From NCBI RefSeq assembly GCF_003545715.1, contig NZ_QVNU01000008.1:62001-126000 (forward strand): a stretch of DNA of 64,000 bases, written 5' to 3'. The translations under genes were made by a program, and so were the position numbers. The notes under the pieces were generated by a model that did not search any database, had not been told where the DNA came from, and saw nothing but the letters and a program-made list of their open reading frames with translations. Each line of letters opens with the position of its first letter. The first letter of the stretch is position 1. Below, one piece after another: positions 32,271 to 41,648 of this stretch. The DNA is from Taibaiella koreensis. GTDB lineage: Bacteria > Bacteroidota > Bacteroidia > Chitinophagales > Chitinophagaceae.

Positions 32271-33410
32271 TTACAGATTGCCGCGCCTAGCCTGCTCCCT
32301 TTCGATACTTTCAAATAGGGCTTTAAAGTTGCCCGCGCCGAAGCTTTGCGCGCCATGGCGTTCGATGATCTCGAAGAAAAGGGTAGGGCGGTCTTCCACC
32401 GGTTTGGTGAAGATCTGCAGCAGGTAGCCCTCCTCGTCGCGGTCGACCAGGATGCCCAGTCCCTGCAGCTTCTTGATGTCTTCATCGATAGTGCCTACGC
32501 GCTCCGGCAACATTTCGTAGTAAGCATCGGGCGGTGCGGTCAGGAACTCTACGCCACGCGCCTTCAGATCGGTCACTGTTTTTACGATGTCTTTAGTCGC
32601 TACGGCAATATGCTGCACGCCTTCGCCTTCGTAGAAATCCAGGTATTCTTCGATCTGGGATTTCTTCTTGCCTTCTGCCGGCTCGTTGATAGGGAATTTG
32701 GAATAGCCGTTGCCATTGCTCATCACCTTACTCATAAGAGCCGAATATTCGGTATTGATCTGTTTATCGTCGAAAGAAAGGATGTTCACAAAGCCCATTA
32801 CCTCTTCGTACCATTGTACGGTAGGCAACATGCGGTTCCAGCCTACATTGCCTACACAATGGTCGACGTACAGCAGTCCGGCATCAGCAGGGTTATAAGC
32901 GCTTTCCCAGGCCTCGTAGCCGGGCATGAAAGCACCTTTATAATTTTTGCGCTCGATAAACATGTGTATGGTCTCACCATAAGTATAGATACCGGACATA
33001 CGCACTTCGCCGAATTCGTCGGTCATGGTAACCGGCTCCTGGTAAGGCTTACCGCCGCGTTTGGTAGTCTCTTCAAAAGCGCTGTAGGCATCATCTACCC
33101 AAAGGGCCAGCACCTTTACGCCATCGCCATGCTTTTTAACATGCTCGGAAATAGGATGATCTGAATTGAGTGCGGTGGTGAGCACCAGGCGTATCTTGCC
33201 TTGCTGCAGCACATAAGAAGCACGGTCCCGCACACCGGTTTCGGGACCGGCATAGGCCACCGACTGGAAGCCGAAAGCGGTTTTGTAATAGTGCGCTGCC
33301 TGCTTCGCATTGCCTACATAAAATTCGATATAGTCGGTTCCGTTGATGGGTAGGAAATCCTGGGCCTGGGCTATTTTCTCTGCAAATGTTTTTCCGGTTA
33401 CTGTTGACAT
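32271..33410 (-). CDS. hppD: 4-hydroxyphenylpyruvate dioxygenase
   Basis: Non-haem iron enzyme converting 4-hydroxyphenylpyruvate to homogentisate in tyrosine degradation. The 379 residues form two glyoxalase-like domains. Iron ligands are in LLYVDHCVGNV (first His), EGVQHIAVAT (second His) and LFFEIIERHGAQSFGAGNFKALFESIE (Glu and the gating helix). DYIEFYVGNAKQAAHYYKTAFGFQ marks the N-terminal domain. It is on the same strand as hmgA, the next enzyme, with one unrelated gene between them, so all three may be one transcriptional unit, although 187 bases precede this gene. Confidence 0.97.
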   Translation of the reverse strand: MSTVTGKTFAEKIAQAQDFLPINGTDYIEFYVGNAKQAAHYYKTAFGFQSVAYAGPETGVRDRASYVLQQGKIRLVLTTALNSDHPISEHVKKHGDGVKVLALWVDDAYSAFEETTKRGGKPYQEPVTMTDEFGEVRMSGIYTYGETIHMFIERKNYKGAFMPGYEAWESAYNPADAGLLYVDHCVGNVGWNRMLPTVQWYEEVMGFVNILSFDDKQINTEYSALMSKVMSNGNGYSKFPINEPAEGKKKSQIEEYLDFYEGEGVQHIAVATKDIVKTVTDLKARGVEFLTAPPDAYYEMLPERVGTIDEDIKKLQGLGILVDRDEEGYLLQIFTKPVEDRPTLFFEIIERHGAQSFGAGNFKALFESIEREQARRGNL

Positions 33411-33448
33411 GATATTAGATATTAGAAGTTAGATATTAGCTATTAGAT
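33411..33448. repeat. short ATTAGA-type direct repeats before hppD
   Basis: GATATTAGAT, ATTAGAAGTTAGATATTAGC and TATTAGA follow one another just upstream of the hppD start on the minus strand. AT-rich tandem hexamer-like units, possibly in the 5' leader. Confidence 0.45.
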
Positions 33449-33597
33449 TTTTCTGCAGATACGGCATCCTGCCGTCTGCGCAATGCAATAGCTCCTAATG
33501 CCACATCGCCATCACCAGCTTTTTAAGCCGCTTCTTTACCCTGATGTAAGAAGAGTTATGATATTCTCTTTCCACTATTGATTTTCTTTAAACAATT

Positions 33598-34479
33598 TTA
33601 AGGACAGTTATAAACAGTTGCAAAAGGCTTGTTTACGGTGCGCACTTCATGACCTGGAAATTTCTCCCCAAAGATAAAGCTACTGATCAACAGATTTGTC
33701 AACTTCAGCTCTTTACCATTTTTCATCCGGATAACGTACACATAACAATCGTTCCATGGGACTCTTTGTCCCTGGCAGGAATATTCTTTAACCCATTCTA
33801 TATCCTGCTTGCTGTACTGTTCCATTTTGCCAAGCGTACCGAACGCAAACGTATCAATGCCCCTGGATATTTTCAGGTAAAGCTTTCTGCTGTACCAGTA
33901 ATAATTAAAGAACAAAAGCAGCTTAATTCCTACGAGCAATATAAACACAAGCGTCAGGGCGGCGATCATTCCTATATCGACCTTACTACGGTTAAAACCC
34001 AAGAGCAGCGCAGGTGAGGTCAAGATCGTAAAACCCAAAGGCAATGCTAAAAACCTCAATATCCGTTTACCACTAACCTTATACCCAAAGTCTTTTGTCA
34101 CAAAATACCGCGATGGCTTTCTCACCCATTCCAGATATTTTACAAAATCATGATCCGGAACGTTCTCGTAAAAATCCCTGACGGCCAACTCCAGTTCGTT
34201 CCAGGTATCGACAATCTTTAGAAAGAGCTTTTTCCGTTCATTCAGCAAATACAGTATGAACTTTCCATGATAATACAGTCCCGCCTTCAAAAACCTGCCC
34301 GAATGGCCTTCTATGGTTACAGAAGCACCATTGAGACCAACAAAGGAACTTCTTCGCTGCTCGTCCCAGGGATAGTTGCGTAGCAGGTCCATCGTTTGCT
34401 CCAGGCTTCTCCGCTCGATATCACTGAATTCTCCTATCTCGTAATAGAAGTATTGCAATTTTGAAACCAGCTGCTTCAC
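33598..34479 (-). CDS. hypothetical two-helix membrane protein in the tyrosine operon
   Basis: Unrecognised 293-residue protein. Residues 1-140 are soluble and charged, with IVDTWNELELAVRDFYENVPDHDF. Two transmembrane helices follow, at about 139-160 (ILRFLALPLGFTILTSPALLLGF) and 168-192 (GMIAALTLVFILLVGIKLLLFF), then a C-terminal domain (KLYLKISRGIDTFAFGTLGKMEQYSKQDIEWVKEY...YVYVIRMKNGKELKLTNLLIS) that reads like a bacterial PH-like or YcxB-like sheet. Its ATG is one base after the hmgA stop, so it is translationally coupled to hmgA, yet it is AT-richer than either enzyme gene. It looks like a later insertion into the pathway; no role can be named. Confidence 0.6.
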   Translation of the reverse strand: MKQLVSKLQYFYYEIGEFSDIERRSLEQTMDLLRNYPWDEQRRSSFVGLNGASVTIEGHSGRFLKAGLYYHGKFILYLLNERKKLFLKIVDTWNELELAVRDFYENVPDHDFVKYLEWVRKPSRYFVTKDFGYKVSGKRILRFLALPLGFTILTSPALLLGFNRSKVDIGMIAALTLVFILLVGIKLLLFFNYYWYSRKLYLKISRGIDTFAFGTLGKMEQYSKQDIEWVKEYSCQGQRVPWNDCYVYVIRMKNGKELKLTNLLISSFIFGEKFPGHEVRTVNKPFATVYNCP

Positions 34480-34480
34480 C

Positions 34481-35641
34481 TTATTCCGCCCAGCTCATCA
34501 CATAATGCTCATCTTCGATCCCCTTGGCCGCATCGGTCATCATCAGTGGGTGGAAGGTGTCTACCATTACCGCCAGCTCCGGCGTCTCGGTCTTACCGAT
34601 GCTCTTTTCTACGGCGCCGGGATGCGGGCCATGCGGGATACCGCCGGGATGCAGCGTTATCATACCGCGTTCTACATGCTTACGGCTCATAAACTCGCCG
34701 TCTACATAGTACAGCACTTCATCGCTGTCGATATTGCTATGATTATAAGGCGCCGGTATCGCCAGCGGATGGTAATCGTATTTACGGGGTACAAAGGAGC
34801 AGATCACGAAGTTGTGCGCATCAAAGGTCTGGTGTACAGGCGGCGGCTGGTGCACGCGGCCGGTAATGGGTTCAAAGTCGTGGATGCTGAGCGCATAGGG
34901 ATATTCGTAACCATCCCAGCCTACCACATCAAAAGGATGCGTGCCATACCAGATGGGATACATGAGGCCCTTTTTGCGAATATTGATGACGAATTCACCC
35001 TGCTCGTCGAAGGTCTGCAGGTCGGCCGGCTTACGGATATCCCTTTCGCAGTAGGGGGCATGCTCCAGCAATTGACCATATTTACTCAGGTATCTTTTAG
35101 GGTAGGTGACCGGGCTGAAAGAGTCGACGATGAACAGCCTGTTGGCCTCTGTATCGAACTCGATCTGGTAAATGGTGCCGCGCGGGATTACCAGGTAGTC
35201 GCCGTAGCCAAACTTGAGCAGGCCATACTGGGTCTTGAGTACGCCGCTGCCTTCGTGTACGAAGATGACCTCGTCGGAATCGGCATTCTTATAAAAGACA
35301 TTACCGGTAAGTCCTTTTTGTGGCGCAGCCAACGAAAGATGAACGTCATTATTGAACAGCACGGTCTTCTTGCTCTTCAGAAAATCGGCCTCGGGCTTGA
35401 TCTTAAAGCCCTGGTAGCTGCGATGCTTCAGGATATTGTCGGTAGAGGCCTTGGGCGATACATCGAAAGGCTCCTCAGTTTTGATGATCTTCGTAGGTGG
35501 ATGCACATGATACAGCAGCGAATAATTGGATGAAAAACCTTCGGTGCTGAACAGTTGCTCGGAATACAGCCCGCCATCGGGCTTCCGGAACTGTGTATGT
35601 CTTTTGTGGGGAATATTTCCCAGACTATAATAGTGAGCCAT
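34481..35641 (-). CDS. hmgA: homogentisate 1,2-dioxygenase
   Basis: Iron-dependent ring-cleaving enzyme turning homogentisate into maleylacetoacetate, the step after HppD. The 386-residue protein has the HGD cupin features: FSSNYSLLYHVHPPTKI in the N-terminal half, DEVIFVHEGSGVLKTQYG, YLVIPRGTIYQIEFD, and the C-terminal metal region HNFVICSFVPRKYDYHPLAIPAPYNHSNIDSDEVLYYVDGEF with GMITLHPGGIPHGPHPG. It is the first gene of the tyrosine-degradation segment. Fumarylacetoacetase and maleylacetoacetate isomerase are not in this window. Confidence 0.95.
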   Translation of the reverse strand: MAHYYSLGNIPHKRHTQFRKPDGGLYSEQLFSTEGFSSNYSLLYHVHPPTKIIKTEEPFDVSPKASTDNILKHRSYQGFKIKPEADFLKSKKTVLFNNDVHLSLAAPQKGLTGNVFYKNADSDEVIFVHEGSGVLKTQYGLLKFGYGDYLVIPRGTIYQIEFDTEANRLFIVDSFSPVTYPKRYLSKYGQLLEHAPYCERDIRKPADLQTFDEQGEFVINIRKKGLMYPIWYGTHPFDVVGWDGYEYPYALSIHDFEPITGRVHQPPPVHQTFDAHNFVICSFVPRKYDYHPLAIPAPYNHSNIDSDEVLYYVDGEFMSRKHVERGMITLHPGGIPHGPHPGAVEKSIGKTETPELAVMVDTFHPLMMTDAAKGIEDEHYVMSWAE

Positions 35642-35728
35642 GTCGTTTTGAAATGTACCGGTAAAGGTAAAACTATTTGGTTAAATAGCATGGGAACAAG
35701 GCGTTAAACCCATTCCAACTGATAGCAC

Positions 35729-38700
35729 TCATCGTATGCTGATCTTTTTTGGAGGTGTACAACCGTAGAATACAGGAAAATACATTAACTCGGCTTTCGC
35801 GGGATTGCAGGTGTAGGTGCCGTCAAATTTAGGCAAAAGATCTACGGTAAAAGTATGATGACCTTTGGCCATAATTTCGCAAAAAATGCTCACACGATCT
35901 TTATGGTATTCGCGGTGTGTCTCTCCCGGATAGTATCCACTCTTCTGCTCAAAGGTGCATCCCGCTGGGATAGGGATATCGATCTGAACAAAATCTGCGG
36001 CTTTTATTGCGGTTACATCCACCATCATCGTAACAGGAACGCCCGCCGAAAGCTGTGATACGACCTTAGCTTCCTGTCTGAAGGTCGTACTCAGGACGAA
36101 ATGCTTGCCATCATTCTTCCCGCTCGTGTCCCAATAATTGCAATACCAGGATAGGTAGGCCGGTATCCGGCCCTTTTTCTCAACCACGATCTCAGCTGGA
36201 CCGTAAATAGTTTTCCGGTAAGGAAATGTGGTCACTGCTTCTTCAATATTGCCGCTGAACCGTAGCCGTGGTTTCAAAGCAGCGCTATCGCTCAGGTTTA
36301 GCGCAGGAGCCAAAGCCTCGATGATCTGTGCGCTCTCATAAGTATTGCGCCAGCCCCTGGCGCTCCTTTGCTGTAACAGCCAGCCGATCACTTTGTTATG
36401 ATCAATAGCGATCGTACTATCGGATAGCAATATTTTCAACGCAGTGGTAGTAGCCATCACTTCATTGCCGAAGACGGTTCGGCTGCTGTCTTGCCAAAAG
36501 ATATTGCCCAAAAGATCGCTTTGCATCGAAGCCAGCAGCGGCTGTATGGCGTAAGGTAATCCCAATTGTTGCCGCAGCCGTATCAGCTCCAGGCGCAAGG
36601 ATACCTGAAGCTGCTTTTGCCGCTCTATACGGGAAACATATTTTTCATAGTTGACCTTTAATCCGGCCTGGTACATCAATTGAAGGCTATGGATATCCCG
36701 GTAAGTGCTATCCCTTTCCCATATATATTGTATAGGTTGCACCCATTTCTCAATAGCGTCCTGTTCAAGAGTATAACCCCGTTCTTTTGCGGTAACCAAT
36801 GCTTGCAGCACATGTTGCGAAACCCATTGGATGGTAGCGCCGTTTTCCCACCAACCCCACAGCTTATCCCCGTTTTGCCGTTGTAACAGCAGGGCGATCA
36901 TATCCTGGACTTTCTTCTGATCCCTTTTTGCCCATTTCTGTCCGAGCGCTTCCATGATATGCTGCTGTTGCAGCGCGGCAATAATCTTCGATGCCAATTG
37001 CTCGTTGCATAAATAGGGATAATCTTGTATGAAACCGATCTCTTCCCGGACAATATCCAGCAGAGATGCATTGGCTGTGAGGTAGGTGGTATCATGCGGT
37101 TGGCAGCGGATGGTAAAGGTCGTATCTCCGGCCCTGAGCGCGGTGAATCTACCGCGGGCTATGGAAACGCCGATGGGTATGACGGGTAGCTTTGTCTGCT
37201 CTCCATCGAAGTAACCTTCGTCCCTTGCGATCTGGTATTTCAACCTGACCGAATCCATAGCAGGGGCGATTACCTGCTGAATGTGATTGTGAAACCGGTT
37301 CAACGCTATTGGCTGCCGGCCTACCAACTGGTCCTGCAGAAAGAAGGAGCCAGTAATCTGTTGTGTATCGGGAAGATAACTGACTGATTTACCCAGTATA
37401 AAAGCAGTATCTCCCTTAACCAGGAAGGACGGTGCATATAAAGATGCTGAAAGTGGCTTATAGGATTTAACCAGGCCGGTATGACTGCCGGTTCGCCTGC
37501 CGCCATCCGTAGCAAATACAAAGGTCTTCCAGGCCGTAATGTCGTCAGGGTAGATTACTTTAAAGCTCACCTTACCCTGCTTGTCCGTTTTGAGATGCGG
37601 ATACCAGTAAGCATCATCACGAAAGCGATGACGCAGCCCGCTTGCCATCAATGTTTCGGGCATAGCAGCTGGTGGCTGCTCCAGACCTTTTCTTATCTTT
37701 TCGGGGAGTGTCGCTCCTTTCCTGATAGTGATCTGCAACACCCCGTTAGCGGCTCTGGCGCCGTAGAGGCTGGTTGTAGCCTTATCCTTAACCAGCGTAA
37801 TAGAAGCGATGGCCGACAGATCAATAAGCCCCAAGGGACCTGAAAAGATCAAACCGTCGATGACGATAAGCGGAGCATGCGCCTCGTCTGGTTTGAGTTC
37901 GAGTTGGGGACTTGTGTTACTATAAGTGATACCTATGCCCATCGCTTGCCCCGAAAGGCTGTTCACGGTGTTGAGCAAAGACGAAAGCGGGTAGGCGCCG
38001 GTGGAAGTAATTATGCTGACAGCGCCGGTATAGGACCTCTTATCAACTTTCTGTCCGTAAACTTGTACTTCGCCGATGCTCTGAGAACGACTTTCTTCAA
38101 GGGTGATAGCAAACATCTGGGGTGTCGCCGCTATTTCTTTTGTCTCGCAGCCCAGAGCCTTGATTACTAAACGGGGATTCTTAATAGCTTCCGGTATCGC
38201 CAGCTGGAAATGGCCGTCGGCATCGCTTACGGTACCAATAGCCGTTGTCGCTACTGTGATCGAGGCGCCGGGAACAGGTTCGCCGAGGCTGTCTATGAGT
38301 GTTCCTTCTATCTGCATTGAAGGCCCGTTATAGGTGGCTCTAATATAAGTGTTCAATACCTCATCGACCCCGGGTATGATTCTTCCTTCAGGCTGTTCAT
38401 AGATATCGGACAACAGCGAATCCATCTTGACTGTATATTTTCCACTTAGTGTATCCAGGCGCCGGAAACGGTAAAAATTGGTGTAGTTGTTCCGGGCCAG
38501 TAGCTTACCACTTTTAAGGTAAACATTATGGCTGCTGACAACAATGAGTTCATAAATACCCTCTGGAAGTTTGTTCATCAGGGTTGTCTCGCCCGGGTAG
38601 ACACGGATAAAGCTGAAATCTCCGGGTTTAATTAAAATGAGATTCAAAGGCTGCCTGAAGGACGTATCAAGATCCAGGGTGATCGTCGCTTTGCCAACCG

Positions 38701-41539
38701 ATTGTTCTCCTGTGAGCTTTATAGGATCACGACGTCTTTTGCGAAGAAGTTCCCGCCGGTAGTCCTTCTCAAGCTGCTCTTCCGTCAATACTTCATCGTT
38801 GAGTTGTGGCACCGGTGCATTTATCCTTGGCGGGATAGCCTTTACCCGTGATAGTTCTTTTTGCTTTACGAGGCCGGGAGCAAAATTATAGAGACTGAAA
38901 GGCTCAAATTCGAAATTGACAGCGAAACGACCAGCCTGTTTAAATATCCAATACTTCCATACCAGCGGCCCAACTGTTCTGGCAGAATAGCTGTTGGTAA
39001 GCCGGATAGCGCTGTGAGACGCCCCATTGCTAAGGCAGGCATTGGTGAAGTATCCGTTACGTGGGTCATAGCCCATTACAAAAGGAGACAATACACTGCG
39101 TTCATTGATTGTAAGTGTATCGGGATAGTCTGTTATCGTCAGGGCCGGCGCTTTGGCATCCACGTCAATACTGAAGACATTCCTGACAAAGGGTCTCGCA
39201 CGAAATTGTGGTATCGTGATCAAATGGCGGCTGGTCCTTACTGTGATCTGGTGCGCGTTGGTATCCGTTTCGAAACTATATGGCAGCTTATCATCAGTAA
39301 ATCCGTAGTAGACGGGAATGTTATCAATCAGCACGTACAGCACTGGAAGCAGCTTACCACTCTGAACAATAAAAGGAGCGACCTGTGTGATGCTATCTGC
39401 AGAAGGCAAATGAAACCGGGGGATAACGCCGGGAGCAGGATAAAGCAATTGGTAATAGGCACCGGTATCGAGTCCCCACCGGCTATGCCAGAACGGGAAG
39501 CTTAGCCCTCCTGTACGAGGATAGTTTTCCACCTCTTCAAGAGAAAACCGGCTGAGCGGCTCCCGCTCTTTCAGATATGGTCCCAGGTAGGGCAGGTAAG
39601 GCTCTCTTATATGATCTTCATGATCAAATCTCCTGGTATAAGCATACGCTAGTATATCCATGCCTGCGGCAGGCTTGTGTTCCGCATCCGTTGCCGTAAT
39701 CGTGATCTCCGTTTCTTTACCGGGATAAACCACTGCTGGCTGCGCTACTTCCAGGTTGACCAGTGAGGATGCCAGACCAATATACCTGCTTTTAGATAGC
39801 ATACGGCCCGACCAGATGTAGCTAATAATCCATTTGTAAGCAATGTTTCTTTTGACCGGAAGTTGTACCGATAACGTTTGGCCGTAGCCTCTTGCTATTT
39901 CCTTATTCCCCTCATATAAGTGATAGATCGCCGGTAGCTTCCTCGGGTTGTGTAAGGTAACCAGAAATGAATCTGCCACCTGGTACCAGTCCAGATCCAG
40001 GCCATCTTCTTCCTTTTCTGTTTCGAGAAATGTTTCGCCGCAGCTATATTCATAGGCATGAGGGTTAAGGGGAAGCACGCAAGGCAGGTATATAGCAGTG
40101 TCCAAAAGTAAATTATCGGATCTGTCAAAAGCCGATACACGCATTTTGTGATCGGGGGACTTCTCCGGACAACTGAACATCACGGAATCATCTAAAAGAT
40201 CAATGTTTATTTCCTGGTCCATGAAATTGACCCAGTGTTGCTCCACTGTTCTTTCATGTTCACTGTTTTGCATTACCGCATATAGGTTATAGCTGATATT
40301 CGCATTGGGAAAAATGCTGTCCGGTATGGCTACTATTTTTTCTCCGTTTTCAATCGCTGTTTGGTAATGCCAAAAGGTATCGGGTAGAAGAAGCGTATCC
40401 TGTTCGATTCCGGTTACCCTTTCTGCGATAAGGAATAATTCGGCCTGTGCATCGGGAACAGGCAATTCGTTAGCATCCTTTGCGGTAAGCTTTAGCCGGA
40501 ATGGCTTTCCTCTTACCTGTTTGCCCTCTTCCATAAGTTCGGCCTTAAAGGCACACCGTTTCAACTCATATTCTTCATAGGCGAACCTGCCCCAGGCAAT
40601 TGTTGCTGAATCCTTATTTTTTAATTCAATTTTATGGTCCCGGTCTAATCTGATATTCATGCTATCCTGTATCACAAACTGAAATGAATAACCTTCTCCC
40701 GGCGCAGCAGGCTTTACTTTTCCCAGATAATAACTATGGTCATTTTCGTCATTTAGCGTTACCCATAAGGCTTTATCCAGCCACTTGTTTTTCCTTTTGT
40801 TCAGTACCTGCGCCTTAAATCTTATGGTGTCTCCGGGGCGGTATATAGGCTTACTGAAAAAGAAGTAGCTACCAAACCTGCGCTGCATTTCCCATTCTTG
40901 ATCCCGATCCTCTTTACGTTTCCGTGCAAACAGGCCTGCTATTGCCCTGACCGGTGTAGCCAGGTATTGGATCGTTGTTTTAGCGGGTGGCTTATCACTC
41001 CATCTCCAGTCTTCGGATTTGTTCCGCTCCCGCTTAACGGTATAATAATAGGTCTCACCTTTGAAGCTTACAGCCAGCAAGCCTTTCCGTTTTGTCTTGC
41101 CGTGCTTATAGGCTGCTGTTCTAAGATCATAAGGAATAGGCTTCCCTTTCAGCGTAATTACCGCTGTAGTTACGGGCTGGCGCGTCGCTCTGGACGTGAG
41201 CTGTATCAACAGATCATCGCCGTCTTCGGGTATATAAATGAGCCATGGCTCCGATGCAATGTAGCGGTACCGTAAAGTATTACCCTCAGCATATACCTGG
41301 AGGTAGTGACCATAGGGAAGCGGCAAACTGTCTGAATACTTGGGTACCTGACCTACTAGGTCGTGGAAGAAAGTGGTGTCTCCTGTCTTCAACGGATGCT
41401 CCAAAAGATATAAGGCTTCCGCTGAGGTGATGCGGTATAAATAATCAGGTCCGGGTTTGGGTGTAGCGATACTAATGGGCTGAGCCGTGGCAAAGCAATA
41501 GCCGAGCAGCAGCGCGAGACTTATCAGGCTGGCTTTCAT
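35729..41539 (-). CDS. giant alpha-2-macroglobulin-like protein with inserted carboxypeptidase-regulatory and TonB-plug modules
   Basis: About 1936 residues. MKASLISLALLLGYCFATAQ is a signal peptide; I prefer this ATG (41539) to one 33 bases upstream. Positions below are from the upstream ATG. MG-type sheets begin early, with the MG2 motif SKPIYRPGDTIRFKAQVL at about 238. At 1084-1121 a CarboxypepD_reg-like module reads IEGTLIDSLGEPVPGASITV. At 1162-1282 follows a TonB-receptor plug: AHAPLIVIDGLIF, then TSLYGARAANGVLQITI, with no barrel after it. The A2M family segment YWYPHLKTDKQGKVSFKVIYPDDITAWKTFVFATD lies at about 1310-1355. The thioester-type motif is YLCNEQLASK (about 1520), keeping Cys and Gln, and helical repeats follow. 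Bacterial macroglobulins are thought to trap proteases. The plug inside such a protein is unusual. Confidence 0.85.
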   Translation of the reverse strand: MKASLISLALLLGYCFATAQPISIATPKPGPDYLYRITSAEALYLLEHPLKTGDTTFFHDLVGQVPKYSDSLPLPYGHYLQVYAEGNTLRYRYIASEPWLIYIPEDGDDLLIQLTSRATRQPVTTAVITLKGKPIPYDLRTAAYKHGKTKRKGLLAVSFKGETYYYTVKRERNKSEDWRWSDKPPAKTTIQYLATPVRAIAGLFARKRKEDRDQEWEMQRRFGSYFFFSKPIYRPGDTIRFKAQVLNKRKNKWLDKALWVTLNDENDHSYYLGKVKPAAPGEGYSFQFVIQDSMNIRLDRDHKIELKNKDSATIAWGRFAYEEYELKRCAFKAELMEEGKQVRGKPFRLKLTAKDANELPVPDAQAELFLIAERVTGIEQDTLLLPDTFWHYQTAIENGEKIVAIPDSIFPNANISYNLYAVMQNSEHERTVEQHWVNFMDQEINIDLLDDSVMFSCPEKSPDHKMRVSAFDRSDNLLLDTAIYLPCVLPLNPHAYEYSCGETFLETEKEEDGLDLDWYQVADSFLVTLHNPRKLPAIYHLYEGNKEIARGYGQTLSVQLPVKRNIAYKWIISYIWSGRMLSKSRYIGLASSLVNLEVAQPAVVYPGKETEITITATDAEHKPAAGMDILAYAYTRRFDHEDHIREPYLPYLGPYLKEREPLSRFSLEEVENYPRTGGLSFPFWHSRWGLDTGAYYQLLYPAPGVIPRFHLPSADSITQVAPFIVQSGKLLPVLYVLIDNIPVYYGFTDDKLPYSFETDTNAHQITVRTSRHLITIPQFRARPFVRNVFSIDVDAKAPALTITDYPDTLTINERSVLSPFVMGYDPRNGYFTNACLSNGASHSAIRLTNSYSARTVGPLVWKYWIFKQAGRFAVNFEFEPFSLYNFAPGLVKQKELSRVKAIPPRINAPVPQLNDEVLTEEQLEKDYRRELLRKRRRDPIKLTGEQSVGKATITLDLDTSFRQPLNLILIKPGDFSFIRVYPGETTLMNKLPEGIYELIVVSSHNVYLKSGKLLARNNYTNFYRFRRLDTLSGKYTVKMDSLLSDIYEQPEGRIIPGVDEVLNTYIRATYNGPSMQIEGTLIDSLGEPVPGASITVATTAIGTVSDADGHFQLAIPEAIKNPRLVIKALGCETKEIAATPQMFAITLEESRSQSIGEVQVYGQKVDKRSYTGAVSIITSTGAYPLSSLLNTVNSLSGQAMGIGITYSNTSPQLELKPDEAHAPLIVIDGLIFSGPLGLIDLSAIASITLVKDKATTSLYGARAANGVLQITIRKGATLPEKIRKGLEQPPAAMPETLMASGLRHRFRDDAYWYPHLKTDKQGKVSFKVIYPDDITAWKTFVFATDGGRRTGSHTGLVKSYKPLSASLYAPSFLVKGDTAFILGKSVSYLPDTQQITGSFFLQDQLVGRQPIALNRFHNHIQQVIAPAMDSVRLKYQIARDEGYFDGEQTKLPVIPIGVSIARGRFTALRAGDTTFTIRCQPHDTTYLTANASLLDIVREEIGFIQDYPYLCNEQLASKIIAALQQQHIMEALGQKWAKRDQKKVQDMIALLLQRQNGDKLWGWWENGATIQWVSQHVLQALVTAKERGYTLEQDAIEKWVQPIQYIWERDSTYRDIHSLQLMYQAGLKVNYEKYVSRIERQKQLQVSLRLELIRLRQQLGLPYAIQPLLASMQSDLLGNIFWQDSSRTVFGNEVMATTTALKILLSDSTIAIDHNKVIGWLLQQRSARGWRNTYESAQIIEALAPALNLSDSAALKPRLRFSGNIEEAVTTFPYRKTIYGPAEIVVEKKGRIPAYLSWYCNYWDTSGKNDGKHFVLSTTFRQEAKVVSQLSAGVPVTMMVDVTAIKAADFVQIDIPIPAGCTFEQKSGYYPGETHREYHKDRVSIFCEIMAKGHHTFTVDLLPKFDGTYTCNPAKAELMYFPVFYGCTPPKKISIR

Positions 41540-41598
41540 AGTGGTAGCATTTAAGAGATGCCTCGTATGCATCCTGCTATGAGGACAAGCTGTAACAA

Positions 41599-41630
41599 AA
41601 AAAATACCACATTGTCGTGTGGTATTTTTT
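41599..41630 (-). terminator. terminator after porX
   Basis: AAAAATACCACA, loop TTGTCG, TGTGGTATTTTTT. T-runs on both strands. Separates porX from the macroglobulin gene downstream on the same strand. Confidence 0.85.
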
Positions 41631-41648
41631 GCTATTGTTAGTTATGTC

